Part shown: piece by piece, positions 1-8,672 of the stretch
Position numbering within the stretch: the first letter of the stretch is position 1
Layout of the letters: every line of letters starts with the position of its first letter
Source: an uncultured Bacillota bacterium
GTDB lineage: Bacteria; Bacillota; Clostridia; Lachnospirales; Lachnospiraceae
Direction of reading: 5' to 3'
Assembly: GCA_949291945.1 (NCBI GenBank)
Contig: CASEXH010000016.1
Span: 88,178-152,177, forward strand
Length of the DNA: 64,000 nucleotides
The notes under the pieces: generated by a model
What the model saw: the letters and a program-made list of their open reading frames with translations, nothing else
Told to the model about the DNA's origin: nothing
The model's database searches: none
Translations under genes and position numbers: made by a program

Positions 1-628
1 TTGCCGCTTCCTTTCTCTCCTCCTGCCGTCTTGCGGCCGACTCGTAGAGAGACTGGCTGAATTTCCTTATCATATCAAAAATCGATCTCTGGGTAATAAG
101 TACCAGTGAGATCATCAGCGCTGCCAGAATGATCGCATAGGTACCTGCCACCCCGAAAGCAATCACACATAAGCGGCACAATGCACCTCCCAGGACGCCT
201 CCTCCTGTTTTATATTCTGCCGAAATACTGAAATAAACCCCCAGATTATCCTCCAGGACCGCTCCCTCTGTTACCATCTGCATAAGCATACATGCTGTAA
301 CAAAAAGCAGGACAAATCCGCCCATCTTGCGGTAAGCCCTGGTATTTCCACTGTTTGATATCACAAATGCCGTCCCCAGAAAGAGAAAAAATGGAAGGAG
401 ATAGCACACCAGACCAACCAGGCCAAAGAAAAAACTGCTGATTGCATTTCCTACAGCTCCTCCCAGGCCAAAATTGCTGATCAAAAGAACTGCAGACATG
501 GCAAGGACGATCCAGAGAATGATCTCTGTCTCCATGCTTCTGTCCGGCTCATTTCTTTTTTTTGTCCCTTTCCTTCTTCCTGAAGAGGTACTTCTTTTTC
601 TTCCCCTAGCCCCTTGTTTTCCTGCCAT
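1..628 (-). CDS. ftsK: DNA translocase FtsK/SpoIIIE, N-terminal membrane part (cut by window edge)
   Basis: The leftward frame starts at an ATG at 628 behind an AGGGAG site and runs off the window start. The protein opens with a very basic stretch (MAGKQGARGRKRS then Arg/Lys/Ser-rich), followed by four or so hydrophobic segments (for example IILWIVLAMSAVLLISNFGL), and then a charged Arg/Glu-rich linker beginning near residue 190. That is the membrane-anchor layout of FtsK/SpoIIIE, the hexameric motor that pumps chromosome arms through the division or sporulation septum. The motor domain itself lies outside the window, so the identity rests on the N-terminal layout and on the upstream TepA-like gene, a common Firmicutes neighbour of ftsK. 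Confidence 0.75.
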   Translation of the reverse strand, partial: MAGKQGARGRKRSTSSGRRKGTKKRNEPDRSMETEIILWIVLAMSAVLLISNFGLGGAVGNAISSFFFGLVGLVCYLLPFFLFLGTAFVISNSGNTRAYRKMGGFVLLFVTACMLMQMVTEGAVLEDNLGVYFSISAEYKTGGGVLGGALCRLCVIAFGVAGTYAIILAALMISLVLITQRSIFDMIRKFSQSLYESAARRQEERKEAA

Positions 629-673
629 TCTTATTTCTCCCTCTAATCTGTTATATCACCACGTAATAATTCC

Positions 674-1552
674 TTATGCAAGAAAAAAGCTTCCAGCAAC
701 TGACGCTGCTCCTATTAAAAAACAGTAGACAGAAAAACCGTAAAACTTTTTATTCTGCAATACTTTTGTTATTTTTCCAATGCAGAAATAGGCTGCGATT
801 CCTGCCGCCAAAACTCCTGCCACATAGCCTCCCCAAGTCTGCCAGCTAAGAGAAACGCCTCCCAGATAGCTGAATTTAGCAGCAAAAGATCCAATGAACA
901 CAGGCACCGACAAAAGAAAAGCGTACCTCACTGCAAATTTTCTCTGAAATCCATAGGCCAGACATACTGCCAAAGTGATTCCCACCCGTGAAACTCCCGG
1001 AAACACCGTAAGTCCCTGGATCAAACCAATAACCAGCGCTGCAGAATAATTGACATCCCTTGGTATCCTCTTGCCCCTGGGGAAAAAGTCAGCTACCAGC
1101 AGTACAATCCCTGTAATAAAAAATCCCATACCCGGTGCCAGCAGATTTCCTCCTGCCAGATTTGCCATATCCTGAAGGATATAGCTTTCTAAAGCCGTAG
1201 GAATAGAAGTTATCACCAGCAGCAGAAACCATTTCCGATAATTATTGGATATGATCTTCTTATATCTTCTGGCTTCTTTCTTATCCCTGTTATAAAAATA
1301 GATTTTAATATTCTCATATATGTCGTAAATACTCCTGCATAGTTCCATAAGGAGCTTCTTTACCTCTTTGCGCAGAGCTCCTATGACAGCAACCAGCATG
1401 GCCAGGTGCGCCAGAGCTACAAAAGGCTGGCTGGATTCACTGTTTATATGGAGCAGATTCTCTATAATTGCCAGATGGCCGGAGCTGCTTACCGGGATAA
1501 ATTCTGTGATCCCCTGGATCAGTCCAAGAAGCAGTGCTTCGATTGTTGTCAT
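674..1552 (-). CDS. uppP: Undecaprenyl-diphosphatase UppP/BacA
   Basis: Integral membrane phosphatase (292 aa) that converts undecaprenyl diphosphate to the monophosphate lipid carrier used for peptidoglycan precursors. Both family signatures are visible: EFIPVSSSGHLAI near residue 17 (catalytic Glu-rich/Ser motif) and PGVSRVGIT near residue 186 (phosphate-binding Arg). Around seven or eight hydrophobic segments are present and the length is close to the usual 265-290 aa; the extra residues are a charged loop near residues 75-105 (KIYFYNRDKKEARRYKK). The ATG at 1552 follows a GAGG site. Overproduction of family members gives bacitracin tolerance. Confidence 0.93.
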   Translation of the reverse strand: MTTIEALLLGLIQGITEFIPVSSSGHLAIIENLLHINSESSQPFVALAHLAMLVAVIGALRKEVKKLLMELCRSIYDIYENIKIYFYNRDKKEARRYKKIISNNYRKWFLLLVITSIPTALESYILQDMANLAGGNLLAPGMGFFITGIVLLVADFFPRGKRIPRDVNYSAALVIGLIQGLTVFPGVSRVGITLAVCLAYGFQRKFAVRYAFLLSVPVFIGSFAAKFSYLGGVSLSWQTWGGYVAGVLAAGIAAYFCIGKITKVLQNKKFYGFSVYCFLIGAASVAGSFFLA

Positions 1553-1595
1553 TTTTCTAACCTCATCATTTGTATTTTCATATCAACAGCTTATT

Positions 1596-2297
1596 TTAAC
1601 ATATATTCCTTCTTTTTTCAATTAATTCATAGAGTTTCTCCATGGCCTCACGGATTCCTCCTGTCTCATTAATCAGTCCCTCCCGAACCGCTTCCTCGCC
1701 TTCCAACATAGTCCCTACGTCTTTAACCAACTGGGAAGTATCCAGCATCAGTTCCTCAATCCGCTCCTTTTTCATGTTTGAATGATCTGCAATAAATCTG
1801 GTGATCCGGTCCTGGATTTTTTCCATGTTCCGGTAAGTCTGCATAACGCCGATAAACATACCGTTGCTCCGGACCGGATGGATGACCATGGTAGCGCTGG
1901 GAACAATAAAAGAATAATCCGCAGACACGGCCATAGGTACTCCAATGGAATGACCTCCTCCCAGCACCAGGGAAACCGTAGGCTTGCTGAGAGAGGCGAT
2001 CATTTCTGCAATAGCCAGACCTGCCTCCACATCTCCTCCTACGGTATTCAGCAGGATCAGAAGGCCGTCTGTTTCCCGACTGTCCTCGATGATTGCAAGC
2101 TTTGGAAGAATATGTTCGTATTTTGTGGTTTTACTGTTATTGGGAAGGCATTCATGTCCTTCCACCTCTCCTATAATAGTCAAAAGCTGAATGTGGTATT
2201 TCCTCTCATTTTCTTCCAGCATCGCCTCTCCCAGGTCCTCAATCTGCTGATTTTGTTCCTGGACAGTTTCCAGCTTCTCTTCTTTCTCTTCAGACAT
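1596..2297 (-). CDS. tepA: ClpP-fold translocation-enhancing protease (TepA-like)
   Basis: Member of the ClpP/crotonase-fold serine protease family related to Bacillus TepA. The chosen ATG at 2297 sits seven bases after a perfect GGAGGT; a frame-extending ATG further upstream contains this ribosome site and is rejected. After an acidic, Gln/Glu-rich N-terminus the ClpP fold shows the oxyanion/nucleophile motif LGGGHSIGVPMA and the histidine motif MVIHPVRSNG, in the order of ClpP active-site Ser and His. It lies upstream of uppP and ftsK. No Clp ATPase gene is near, consistent with TepA-type proteases. The substrate cannot be read from the sequence. Confidence 0.85.
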   Translation of the reverse strand: MSEEKEEKLETVQEQNQQIEDLGEAMLEENERKYHIQLLTIIGEVEGHECLPNNSKTTKYEHILPKLAIIEDSRETDGLLILLNTVGGDVEAGLAIAEMIASLSKPTVSLVLGGGHSIGVPMAVSADYSFIVPSATMVIHPVRSNGMFIGVMQTYRNMEKIQDRITRFIADHSNMKKERIEELMLDTSQLVKDVGTMLEGEEAVREGLINETGGIREAMEKLYELIEKRRNIC

Positions 2298-2351
2298 AAA
2301 AAATACCTCCAGTTTCATTTTCTGGAGGTATTATGTGTAACCTTGTTAATT

Positions 2352-3083
2352 TTATTCTCCGTCCCAGTTGTTCCATACATCTGTAACATCATCATCTTCT
2401 TCAAGAAGATCCAGTGTTTTCTGAAGATTTTTAATATCCTGCTCATCTGTAAGAGTCACATAAGTCTGAGGGATCATAGCCACCTGGGCTTCTGCCATTG
2501 GAATACCGGCCGCCTCAAGAGCTTCCCTTACATTGCTGAATTCATCGGGATCTGTAAGGATCTCATAGCTGTCTTCCTCTTCCTGGAAATCCTCTGCTCC
2601 TGCGTCAAGAGCAGTCATCATAAGATCATCGGGATCCATCTCACACTCTTCTTTGTCAATAATAATCTGACCTTTTTTATCAAACATAAAGGATACAGAA
2701 CCGGGGGTTCCGATATTTCCGCTTCCCTTAGTAAAGGCACTTCTCACATTTCCGGCAGTACGGTTTTTGTTGTCTGTAAGAGTTTCTACAATAATAGCTA
2801 CACCGCTGGGGCCGTATCCTTCGTAGGTAAGTTTTTCAAAATTATCTGCATTGGCGTCTCCTGCCGCTTTTTTGATGCCTCTTTCAATGGTATCATTAGG
2901 CATATTGTTGGCCTTTGCCTTTGCGATCACATCTCTCAGTTTACTGTTATTTGCAGGATCCGGGCCGCCCTCCTTTACAGCAACCACGATTTCTCTTCCG
3001 ATAACGGTAAATATTTTACCTTTTTTTGCGTCGTTTTTTTCCTTTTTATGTTTTATGTTTGCAAATTTTGAATGTCCTGACAT
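2352..3083 (-). CDS. yebC: YebC/PmpR/TACO1-family protein
   Basis: A 243-aa protein with the hallmark start [16 protein letters not shown] and the conserved interior [20 protein letters not shown]. The family was annotated as transcriptional regulators (PmpR), while recent work on some members links them to translation of polyproline stretches; the sequence does not decide between the two. AAGGAG lies seven bases before the ATG at 3083. The start lies 31 bp inside the end of the upstream CorC-like gene, so the two are probably translationally coupled. Confidence 0.92.
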   Translation of the reverse strand: MSGHSKFANIKHKKEKNDAKKGKIFTVIGREIVVAVKEGGPDPANNSKLRDVIAKAKANNMPNDTIERGIKKAAGDANADNFEKLTYEGYGPSGVAIIVETLTDNKNRTAGNVRSAFTKGSGNIGTPGSVSFMFDKKGQIIIDKEECEMDPDDLMMTALDAGAEDFQEEEDSYEILTDPDEFSNVREALEAAGIPMAEAQVAMIPQTYVTLTDEQDIKNLQKTLDLLEEDDDVTDVWNNWDGE

Positions 3084-4447
3084 GTTTCTTCTCCTTTTTC
3101 TTCCTCGGGCAGATTTTCCACCCTGACTTTTTGTATTGTATTATTCTCCACTGCAAGAATGGTAAATAAATAACCTTTTGCCTTGATCTCCTTATCTTCT
3201 GTCATATCCGGTACATGGCCCAGTACAGAAGTAAGATATCCGTTGAGCGTATCGAACTCTTCACTTTCATCAAAATCCGATCCCAGCACTTCATCTACCT
3301 GTTCCAGTGGGGTGAAGCCCTCCATGATCAGAGAATCGTCTGTCTGTACATGGATAAACTGCTCTTCTTCATCATACTCGTCCAGAATATTTCCCACAAT
3401 CTCTTCCAGAATATCTTCCATGGTCACAAGACCCGAAGTCTGTCCATACTCATCTACCACTATAGTCATATGTATCTTCTTGGCCTGCATGGCTTTGAAC
3501 AATTCATTAATATTTCTGGTTTCCGGAATATAAGAGGCTTCCCGGATCAGGTTTGGGATACGCCTGATAGGAAGTTCTTTGCAGTCAAAAACCGCTATCT
3601 GCCGCATGGCATCCTTCAGATGAAGAATCCCTACGATATGATCGATATCTTCCCTGTAGACAGGATATCTGGAATTGCTGTTATTCACCATAAACTCCAG
3701 AGCTTTCTCTAAAGTAGTGTTTTCCTCTAAAGCATTGATATTCTTTCTGTGAGTCATAATGTCCTGAGCTTCTGTCTCAGAAAATTCCATGATATTCTGA
3801 ATCATCTCTGCTTCATTTTCTTCTATAACCCCTTTTTCATGAGCATCATCTACCATGGAAATGATCTCTTCTTCTGTCACCTGATCTTCATTGCTGTGGG
3901 GATCCACACCAAACAGACGGACCACACCATTGGAAACCTTCATGATAACAAATGTCAAAGGCCTGAAAAGTCCTACAAAAAATCTTACGATCCCCGCCGT
4001 CCGGTATACCCATCTGTCCGGATGACTGCTGAAGATTTTTTTTGCTGAAACCACTCCTAAAGATACCAGAAGTATCAGCGCAAAAATCACTACCACAATA
4101 ACAGAAACTGCCATGACCACCCCGGATGGGATCTCAAGACCTGTAAGTTTCACCGCCTGCCGGCAGCCGGTATATACATATGGGCTGATGCCGCTGATCC
4201 CTATGTACCCGGTGAGAATGCTCAATAAAGTGGCTGTAGTCAGAATCGTGTTCACAATGGAAACAGGATGATTCATCGCCTTTAACAGCCAGAGAGATTT
4301 TTTGTCTCCCTCTTCTTTCGCTTTCTTTTCAATCTCGCTTTCGCTGACCTTCTGCACTGCAGAGCCGAATCCGTATAAGACTCCGTTAATGATAATAAAC
4401 AAGACAAAAAATATGAGAGCCCATAAAGGGCCGCTGCTGTCGTCCAT
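3053..4447 (-). CDS. CNNM/CorC (HlyC) family membrane protein with CBS pair
   Basis: 464 aa in three parts. Residues ~1-190 form a DUF21-type membrane domain with four hydrophobic segments (first one [19 protein letters not shown]). Residues ~205-345 hold two CBS motifs ([12 protein letters not shown] and the [20 protein letters not shown] second half). A C-terminal CorC_HlyC domain follows (residues ~360-445, [12 protein letters not shown]). Family members act in Mg2+/Co2+ or Na+-coupled Mg2+ transport; the old name hemolysin is misleading. The ion specificity is not visible. It overlaps yebC by 31 bp. Confidence 0.88.
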   Translation of the reverse strand: MDDSSGPLWALIFFVLFIIINGVLYGFGSAVQKVSESEIEKKAKEEGDKKSLWLLKAMNHPVSIVNTILTTATLLSILTGYIGISGISPYVYTGCRQAVKLTGLEIPSGVVMAVSVIVVVIFALILLVSLGVVSAKKIFSSHPDRWVYRTAGIVRFFVGLFRPLTFVIMKVSNGVVRLFGVDPHSNEDQVTEEEIISMVDDAHEKGVIEENEAEMIQNIMEFSETEAQDIMTHRKNINALEENTTLEKALEFMVNNSNSRYPVYREDIDHIVGILHLKDAMRQIAVFDCKELPIRRIPNLIREASYIPETRNINELFKAMQAKKIHMTIVVDEYGQTSGLVTMEDILEEIVGNILDEYDEEEQFIHVQTDDSLIMEGFTPLEQVDEVLGSDFDESEEFDTLNGYLTSVLGHVPDMTEDKEIKAKGYLFTILAVENNTIQKVRVENLPEEEKGEETCQDIQNLQT

Positions 4448-4581
4448 AAACTTTTTCTATTCCTTCTTTCTTCCTCTGTTTTTCAACCAGAGCCTGCCGT
4501 TAGCGCAGACCTGCAATTAAAATACCATTTTCTCTTACATTCGTCAAGATTTCCCGCCAAAAAGAACCCGCAGAGATCAGA

Positions 4582-4929
4582 TTATGTAGGAAGTTCCAGG
4601 CTGATACAAAGGGCATGATTGACTTTCTCCAGTATTTCCGCATCCAAATGGCATACTTTATCCTTCAGTCTCCTTTTATCGATGGTACGCAGCTGCTCCA
4701 GCAAGATCACAGAGTCTTTCACTATTGCATAAGAGGACGCATCAATCTCGATATGGGTAGGAAGTTTTGCCTTATTCATCCTGGAAGTAATGGCTGCGCA
4801 GATCACCGTAGGACTGTGTTTATTTCCCACATCATTCTGAATGATCAGGACCGGCCTTATGCCGCCCTGCTCACTGCCCACTACCGGCCGCAGGTCCGCA
4901 TAAAAAATGTCACCTCGTTTGATAACCAC
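4582..4929 (-). CDS. MazF/NdoA-type endoribonuclease toxin, no antitoxin gene beside it
   Basis: PemK/MazF-fold mRNA interferase. The frame contains the family core [19 protein letters not shown], then RPVLIIQND and [14 protein letters not shown], all typical of Gram-positive EndoA/NdoA. I start it at the GTG at 4929 (VVIKRGD), which follows a CGGAG site and matches normal MazF N-termini; a TTG at 4998 would add 23 unrelated residues. In Bacillus an antitoxin gene (ndoAI) lies between alr and ndoA. Here only 107 bp separate alr from this gene, too short for such an antitoxin, so the toxin looks solitary or is controlled by an antitoxin elsewhere. Confidence 0.9.
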   Translation of the reverse strand: MVIKRGDIFYADLRPVVGSEQGGIRPVLIIQNDVGNKHSPTVICAAITSRMNKAKLPTHIEIDASSYAIVKDSVILLEQLRTIDKRRLKDKVCHLDAEILEKVNHALCISLELPT

Positions 4930-5036
4930 AGATTTCACACTCCGATTTTTACTAGGGGAAAGCCCGGAGACTTTCTCACCTGCTATAATTCTGCCCAATT
5001 TTTTTGTGTGTATTCATGTTATTATCCAAGGTATTT

Positions 5037-6185
5037 TTACTCTGTCACCTGTCCGCCTTTAAAGTAAATCCTAGGTACTCTTTTACTGATGCAGCAGGCG
5101 AATTCATAATTAAATCTTCCGGATAATTCACCCAACTCCTCCATGGTGATCTGTTCATCTCCACTCCTGCCCAGGAGCACTGCCTCATCCAATTCCCGAG
5201 CCTGAGGAATATCTGTCACATCCACCATGAACTGGTCCATACAGACTCTGCCAAGGATAGGAGCTCTTTTCCCATGGATGAGAACACTCCCTTTGTTTGA
5301 AAGACCTCTGGCATAGCCGTCCGCATAGCCTACCGGAATGGTAGCCACCCGGGTCTCTCTTTTTGTAGTAAAAGTTCCTCCATAGCTGATCTGAACACCG
5401 GCTTCCACAGTTTTTATGTATGCAATATGGCTTTTTAATTCCATGACCGGTTTCAGGGGAACCGGTTCCTTCTCTACATCTTCTGAAGGATAAAGGCCAT
5501 AGAGGATAATTCCTGCCCGCACCGCATTAAGATTTGCTTCTGGCATACGGATGATCCCGGCGCTGTTGGAACAATGGCAGATAGGTATATGCAGTCCCTG
5601 TGCCTCTAAGGCTTTCTGGAATTCCTGAAACTTTCTAAGCTGGACATAGGCAGGATCTGTCTTCTTTTCATCAGCCCTTGCAAAATGGGTGAATAATCCC
5701 TCGATCCTGATTCCCGGAAGCCGGGAAATCTCCAGGATCTCAGGTACTGCTGTTTTCAGATCCCGGTAGCCGATACGGCTCATTCCCGTATCAATCTTTA
5801 TATGAACATTTACTACCGTATGATTCTTCACTGCTGCCTGGGAAAGTTTCTGTGCCATGGAAAGTTTAAATACCGCCGGGCGGAATTCTTCCCTGGCGAT
5901 CTGCTCATAGTTTTCTTCATAGGTATAGCCCAGGATCAACAGAGGTTTTTGGATACCTCCCTGACGAAGTTCCTCTGCTTCCTCTACAGTAGCCACCGCA
6001 ACTCCCCAGACTCTGGGATCTTTTACAGCTTCCCTGGCCAGGGGCAGTGCACCATGTCCATATCCGTCAGCTTTCAGCACTGTAATGATTTTCGTATCCT
6101 CTTTCAAATTGTTTTTTATGCTTTCCAGATTAAAAGCAAAGGCATCCAGATCAATGTCTGCCTGGATTCTGCTTGGTAGTTTCAT
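5037..6185 (-). CDS. alr: Alanine racemase
   Basis: PLP-dependent fold-III racemase (382 aa) producing D-alanine for peptidoglycan. The PLP-binding lysine is Lys38 in VLKADGYGHGALPLA, and the second catalytic base, Tyr268, sits in AGVQISYGGTF. The length equals the usual ~380 aa. It is preceded by nnrDE (16-bp gap) and followed by the MazF gene in the conserved Firmicutes order. The ATG at 6185 follows a GAGAGGATAGAGAG purine-rich site. Confidence 0.96.
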   Translation of the reverse strand: MKLPSRIQADIDLDAFAFNLESIKNNLKEDTKIITVLKADGYGHGALPLAREAVKDPRVWGVAVATVEEAEELRQGGIQKPLLILGYTYEENYEQIAREEFRPAVFKLSMAQKLSQAAVKNHTVVNVHIKIDTGMSRIGYRDLKTAVPEILEISRLPGIRIEGLFTHFARADEKKTDPAYVQLRKFQEFQKALEAQGLHIPICHCSNSAGIIRMPEANLNAVRAGIILYGLYPSEDVEKEPVPLKPVMELKSHIAYIKTVEAGVQISYGGTFTTKRETRVATIPVGYADGYARGLSNKGSVLIHGKRAPILGRVCMDQFMVDVTDIPQARELDEAVLLGRSGDEQITMEELGELSGRFNYEFACCISKRVPRIYFKGGQVTE

Positions 6186-6200
6186 CTCTCTATCCTCTCT

Positions 6201-7685
6201 TTAAAGTTCGTTTAAAATAAGGGCTGCCGCCTCAGCGATATCTTTTGCCAGCATACCGGCATGCCCCTTTTTCCTGGCCGCCCTGTCACCTGCTGCGCCG
6301 TGAAGATATACTCCAATATACGCCGCCTCCCAGAGAGGCACATGCTGAGCCAGCACCCCCAGAAGGATTCCCGTCAGCACATCTCCGCTGCCTGCAGTTG
6401 CCATGCCGTCATTGCCGGAAAGATTGATAAATACTTTGTCTTTGTTTTGTGCAATGACTGTTCTGGCATCTTTACATATGAGTACGGTATTCCATTCCTC
6501 TGCATATCTGCCGGTGATCCCCACCGGGTCCTGTTTCCATTGGTGAGGATGAATCCCTGTAAGTCTGGAAAATTCTCCCAGATGAGGGGTAAGTATGGTT
6601 CCTCCCTGATATTTTTTCAGCAGTTCTTCCCGGCCTTTCAGAAGATTGATCCCATCCGCATCAATCACCAGAGGCTTGGTTCCTCTGGCAAGCAGGACCT
6701 TCAGTATCTTTTCTGCAAAAGGTCCTGTTCCGATCCCTGGACCAATCCCGTATACATCTGCCCATTTCATGCCTTCTTCCAGCATAGCCTCAATGTCTGT
6801 ATCTTCGTCATACACCCGGACCATGGCCTCCGGGAAGCAGGCAAACATATCCCTGTTTTCCTTCGCAGTGCAGATCTTGATCATCCCTGCTCCTGTCTTC
6901 ATTGCAGCATAACCGCTTAAATAGGCAGCTCCGAAAATATCTCTGCTTCCGGCCACGAGAAAGATCTTGCCGAAGGTTCCCTTATTGCCTTCCGGATTTC
7001 TCTTCAAAGCCCTCAATTCCTCCCTGGTACAGGCAGAAATTTCCGGTTTCGGAACAGTGTTTTTATCTCTATAAATTCCCACGTCGGCAAGAATAATCTT
7101 TCCTGCACAGGCCGCCCCCGGGTAAAAGCAAAGTCCCGCTTTCCTGTATCCGAAAGTGACTGTCAGGTCTGCTTTCACTGCGGCTCCCAGTATGGTGCCT
7201 GTATCTGCGCTGATCCCTGAAGGGATGTCCACGGATACTACCTTGCCGGAAAATTCATTTATCCGGCAGACAGCTTCTTTATATTTTCCCGATACTTCCC
7301 TGGACAATCCTACGCCCAGGACAGCATCTACTATAGTAGTATATTCATGAAGGTGAAAAGTATTGACAAAGGAAATTCCGTATTTTTTTCCAATATCTAT
7401 CTGTTTTTTCATTTCTTCTGTAAAATGAGCGGGATTTCCCAAAATGCAGACATCCGCCTTATACCCGGCCAGAAAAAGCAGACGGGCGATCACCACACCG
7501 TCTGCGCCGTTATTTCCCCCTCCGCACAATACCAGAGTCCTGTCCAGAGGAAACTTTTCTTTTTTCATTGCTTCAAATACCGCAAGTCCCGCCCGTTCCA
7601 TAAGAACCAGAGAAGGGACTCCCATCTCCTGGATGGTAAAATGATCCAAAGCTTTCATCTGTTCTCCTGTTACCAGTAGTTCCAT
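6201..7685 (-). CDS. nnr: Bifunctional NAD(P)H-hydrate epimerase / ADP-dependent dehydratase
   Basis: Fusion of the YjeF_N epimerase and the carbohydrate-kinase-like dehydratase that together repair hydrated NADH/NADPH. Residues ~1-205 are the epimerase (CGGGNNGADGVVIARLL near residue 54, then VVSVDIPSGI). Residues ~225-495 are the dehydratase (GKIFLVAGSRDIFGAAYLSG, TPHLGEFSRL and the late SGNDGMATAGSGDVLTGI, where the terminal Asp is catalytic). The ATG at 7685 with AAAGGCGGTGA before it is preferred; an upstream in-frame start would add nine unrelated residues. Length is normal for the fused form. Confidence 0.94.
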   Translation of the reverse strand: MELLVTGEQMKALDHFTIQEMGVPSLVLMERAGLAVFEAMKKEKFPLDRTLVLCGGGNNGADGVVIARLLFLAGYKADVCILGNPAHFTEEMKKQIDIGKKYGISFVNTFHLHEYTTIVDAVLGVGLSREVSGKYKEAVCRINEFSGKVVSVDIPSGISADTGTILGAAVKADLTVTFGYRKAGLCFYPGAACAGKIILADVGIYRDKNTVPKPEISACTREELRALKRNPEGNKGTFGKIFLVAGSRDIFGAAYLSGYAAMKTGAGMIKICTAKENRDMFACFPEAMVRVYDEDTDIEAMLEEGMKWADVYGIGPGIGTGPFAEKILKVLLARGTKPLVIDADGINLLKGREELLKKYQGGTILTPHLGEFSRLTGIHPHQWKQDPVGITGRYAEEWNTVLICKDARTVIAQNKDKVFINLSGNDGMATAGSGDVLTGILLGVLAQHVPLWEAAYIGVYLHGAAGDRAARKKGHAGMLAKDIAEAAALILNEL

Positions 7686-7796
7686 GTTGTCACCGCCTTT
7701 TACTCTTCTCAATATCTGCGGCCGTATCAGGACTCCCTGTTCCTGCCGCCTATACAGAAAAACTGCCGCAAAATTTCTTTTACAGCAGCTTTTTCA

Positions 7797-8447
7797 CTAT
7801 TTTTTCTCTTTGTGCTCTGATACATAACGATTCAGATTATAGGACAGACGCATAAGACTTTCCGACAGATGTACATTCTCAACGATCACATCTTCCGGCA
7901 CGTCTAAATCCAGATGAGCAAAGTTCCAGATAGCTTTAATTCCCTGCTTTACCAGCATATCTGCCGTTTCTGCCGCATTATTTTTCGGCAGTGTCAAAGC
8001 TGCGATCTGTACATCATGAGTTTCCAGAAACTCAGGTAGCTCATCCATCATGCGTATCTCGTTGCCCCGGATGGAAATCCCCTTGAGCACCGGATTCACA
8101 TCAAAAATTCCTACAACCTTAAAACCTCTTTTTTCAAATTGTACGTAATTTGCCAGGGCCTGCCCCAGATTTCCGGCACCGATAATGATCATATGATGCG
8201 TTTTGTCAAGCCCCAGGATTTTTCCGATCTCTGTATACAGATATGGGACATTATAGCCATATCCCTGCTGTCCGAAACCACCGAAGTTGTTCAGATCCTG
8301 ACGGATTTGAGAAGCGGTCACCCGCATTTTTTCACTGAGTTCATTGGATGAGATCCGCTCCACTCCCTCTTCCAAAAGTTCTCCTAAATATCTGTAATAG
8401 CGGGGTAGTCTTCTTATTACTGCCTTTGAGATACCTTTATCATCCAC
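7797..8447 (-). CDS. rex: Redox-sensing transcriptional repressor Rex
   Basis: NADH/NAD+-sensing winged-helix repressor of fermentative and respiratory genes. The N-terminal winged helix includes ISKAVIRRLPRYYRYLGEL and VTASQIRQDLNNFGGFGQQGYGY. The Rossmann domain follows with IIIGAGNLGQALANY near residue 88 and ends with the domain-swapped helix (SLMRLSYNLNRYVSEH). The GTG at 8447, six bases after GGAGG, gives a standard 216-aa Rex; an ATG 39 bp upstream has no ribosome site. The promoter and a possible self-binding site are listed separately. Confidence 0.95.
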   Translation of the reverse strand: MDDKGISKAVIRRLPRYYRYLGELLEEGVERISSNELSEKMRVTASQIRQDLNNFGGFGQQGYGYNVPYLYTEIGKILGLDKTHHMIIIGAGNLGQALANYVQFEKRGFKVVGIFDVNPVLKGISIRGNEIRMMDELPEFLETHDVQIAALTLPKNNAAETADMLVKQGIKAIWNFAHLDLDVPEDVIVENVHLSESLMRLSYNLNRYVSEHKEKK

Positions 8448-8551
8448 GACAAACCCTCCTATATCATTCAAAACTTGTCTCTGCAACTTTCCGCAGAGTG
8501 CTTATCCAACGGAAAACTCAAGTCTGTCTGATAAGCAAATTCCTAGATATT

Positions 8552-8580
8552 ATTATATATAATTGTTAAAATAAAGTCAA
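8552..8580 (-). promoter_or_regulatory. rex promoter
   Basis: On the minus strand TTGACT (8575-8580) and TATAAT (8552-8557) are separated by 17 bp. The stretch 8563-8580 also has TTGTTAA at one end and TTGAC at the other in inverted orientation, a degraded resemblance to Rex operators (TTGTTAA-N4-TTAACAA), and overlaps the -35 box. Confidence 0.75.
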
Positions 8581-8599
8581 TTATTATTCCTTTTATCTG

Positions 8600-8627
8600 T
8601 TGTCAAATTTGGATTTTTCGCTATAAT
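8600..8627 (+). promoter_or_regulatory. Promoter of the ABC-F gene
   Basis: TTGTCA (8600-8605) and a perfect TATAAT (8622-8627) lie 16 bp apart, about 45 bp before the ABC-F start and divergent from rex. Confidence 0.7.
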
Positions 8628-8672
8628 AGTAGGGACAGACTTTAAAGAGAAATCCTAAAGGAGACAGGAACA

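Noticed and set aside
1782..3071. 429-codon open frame on the plus strand
   Set aside because: It lies antisense to tepA and yebC, is rich in Phe/Cys/Ile/His as expected for a shadow frame, has no ribosome site and no recognisable domain.
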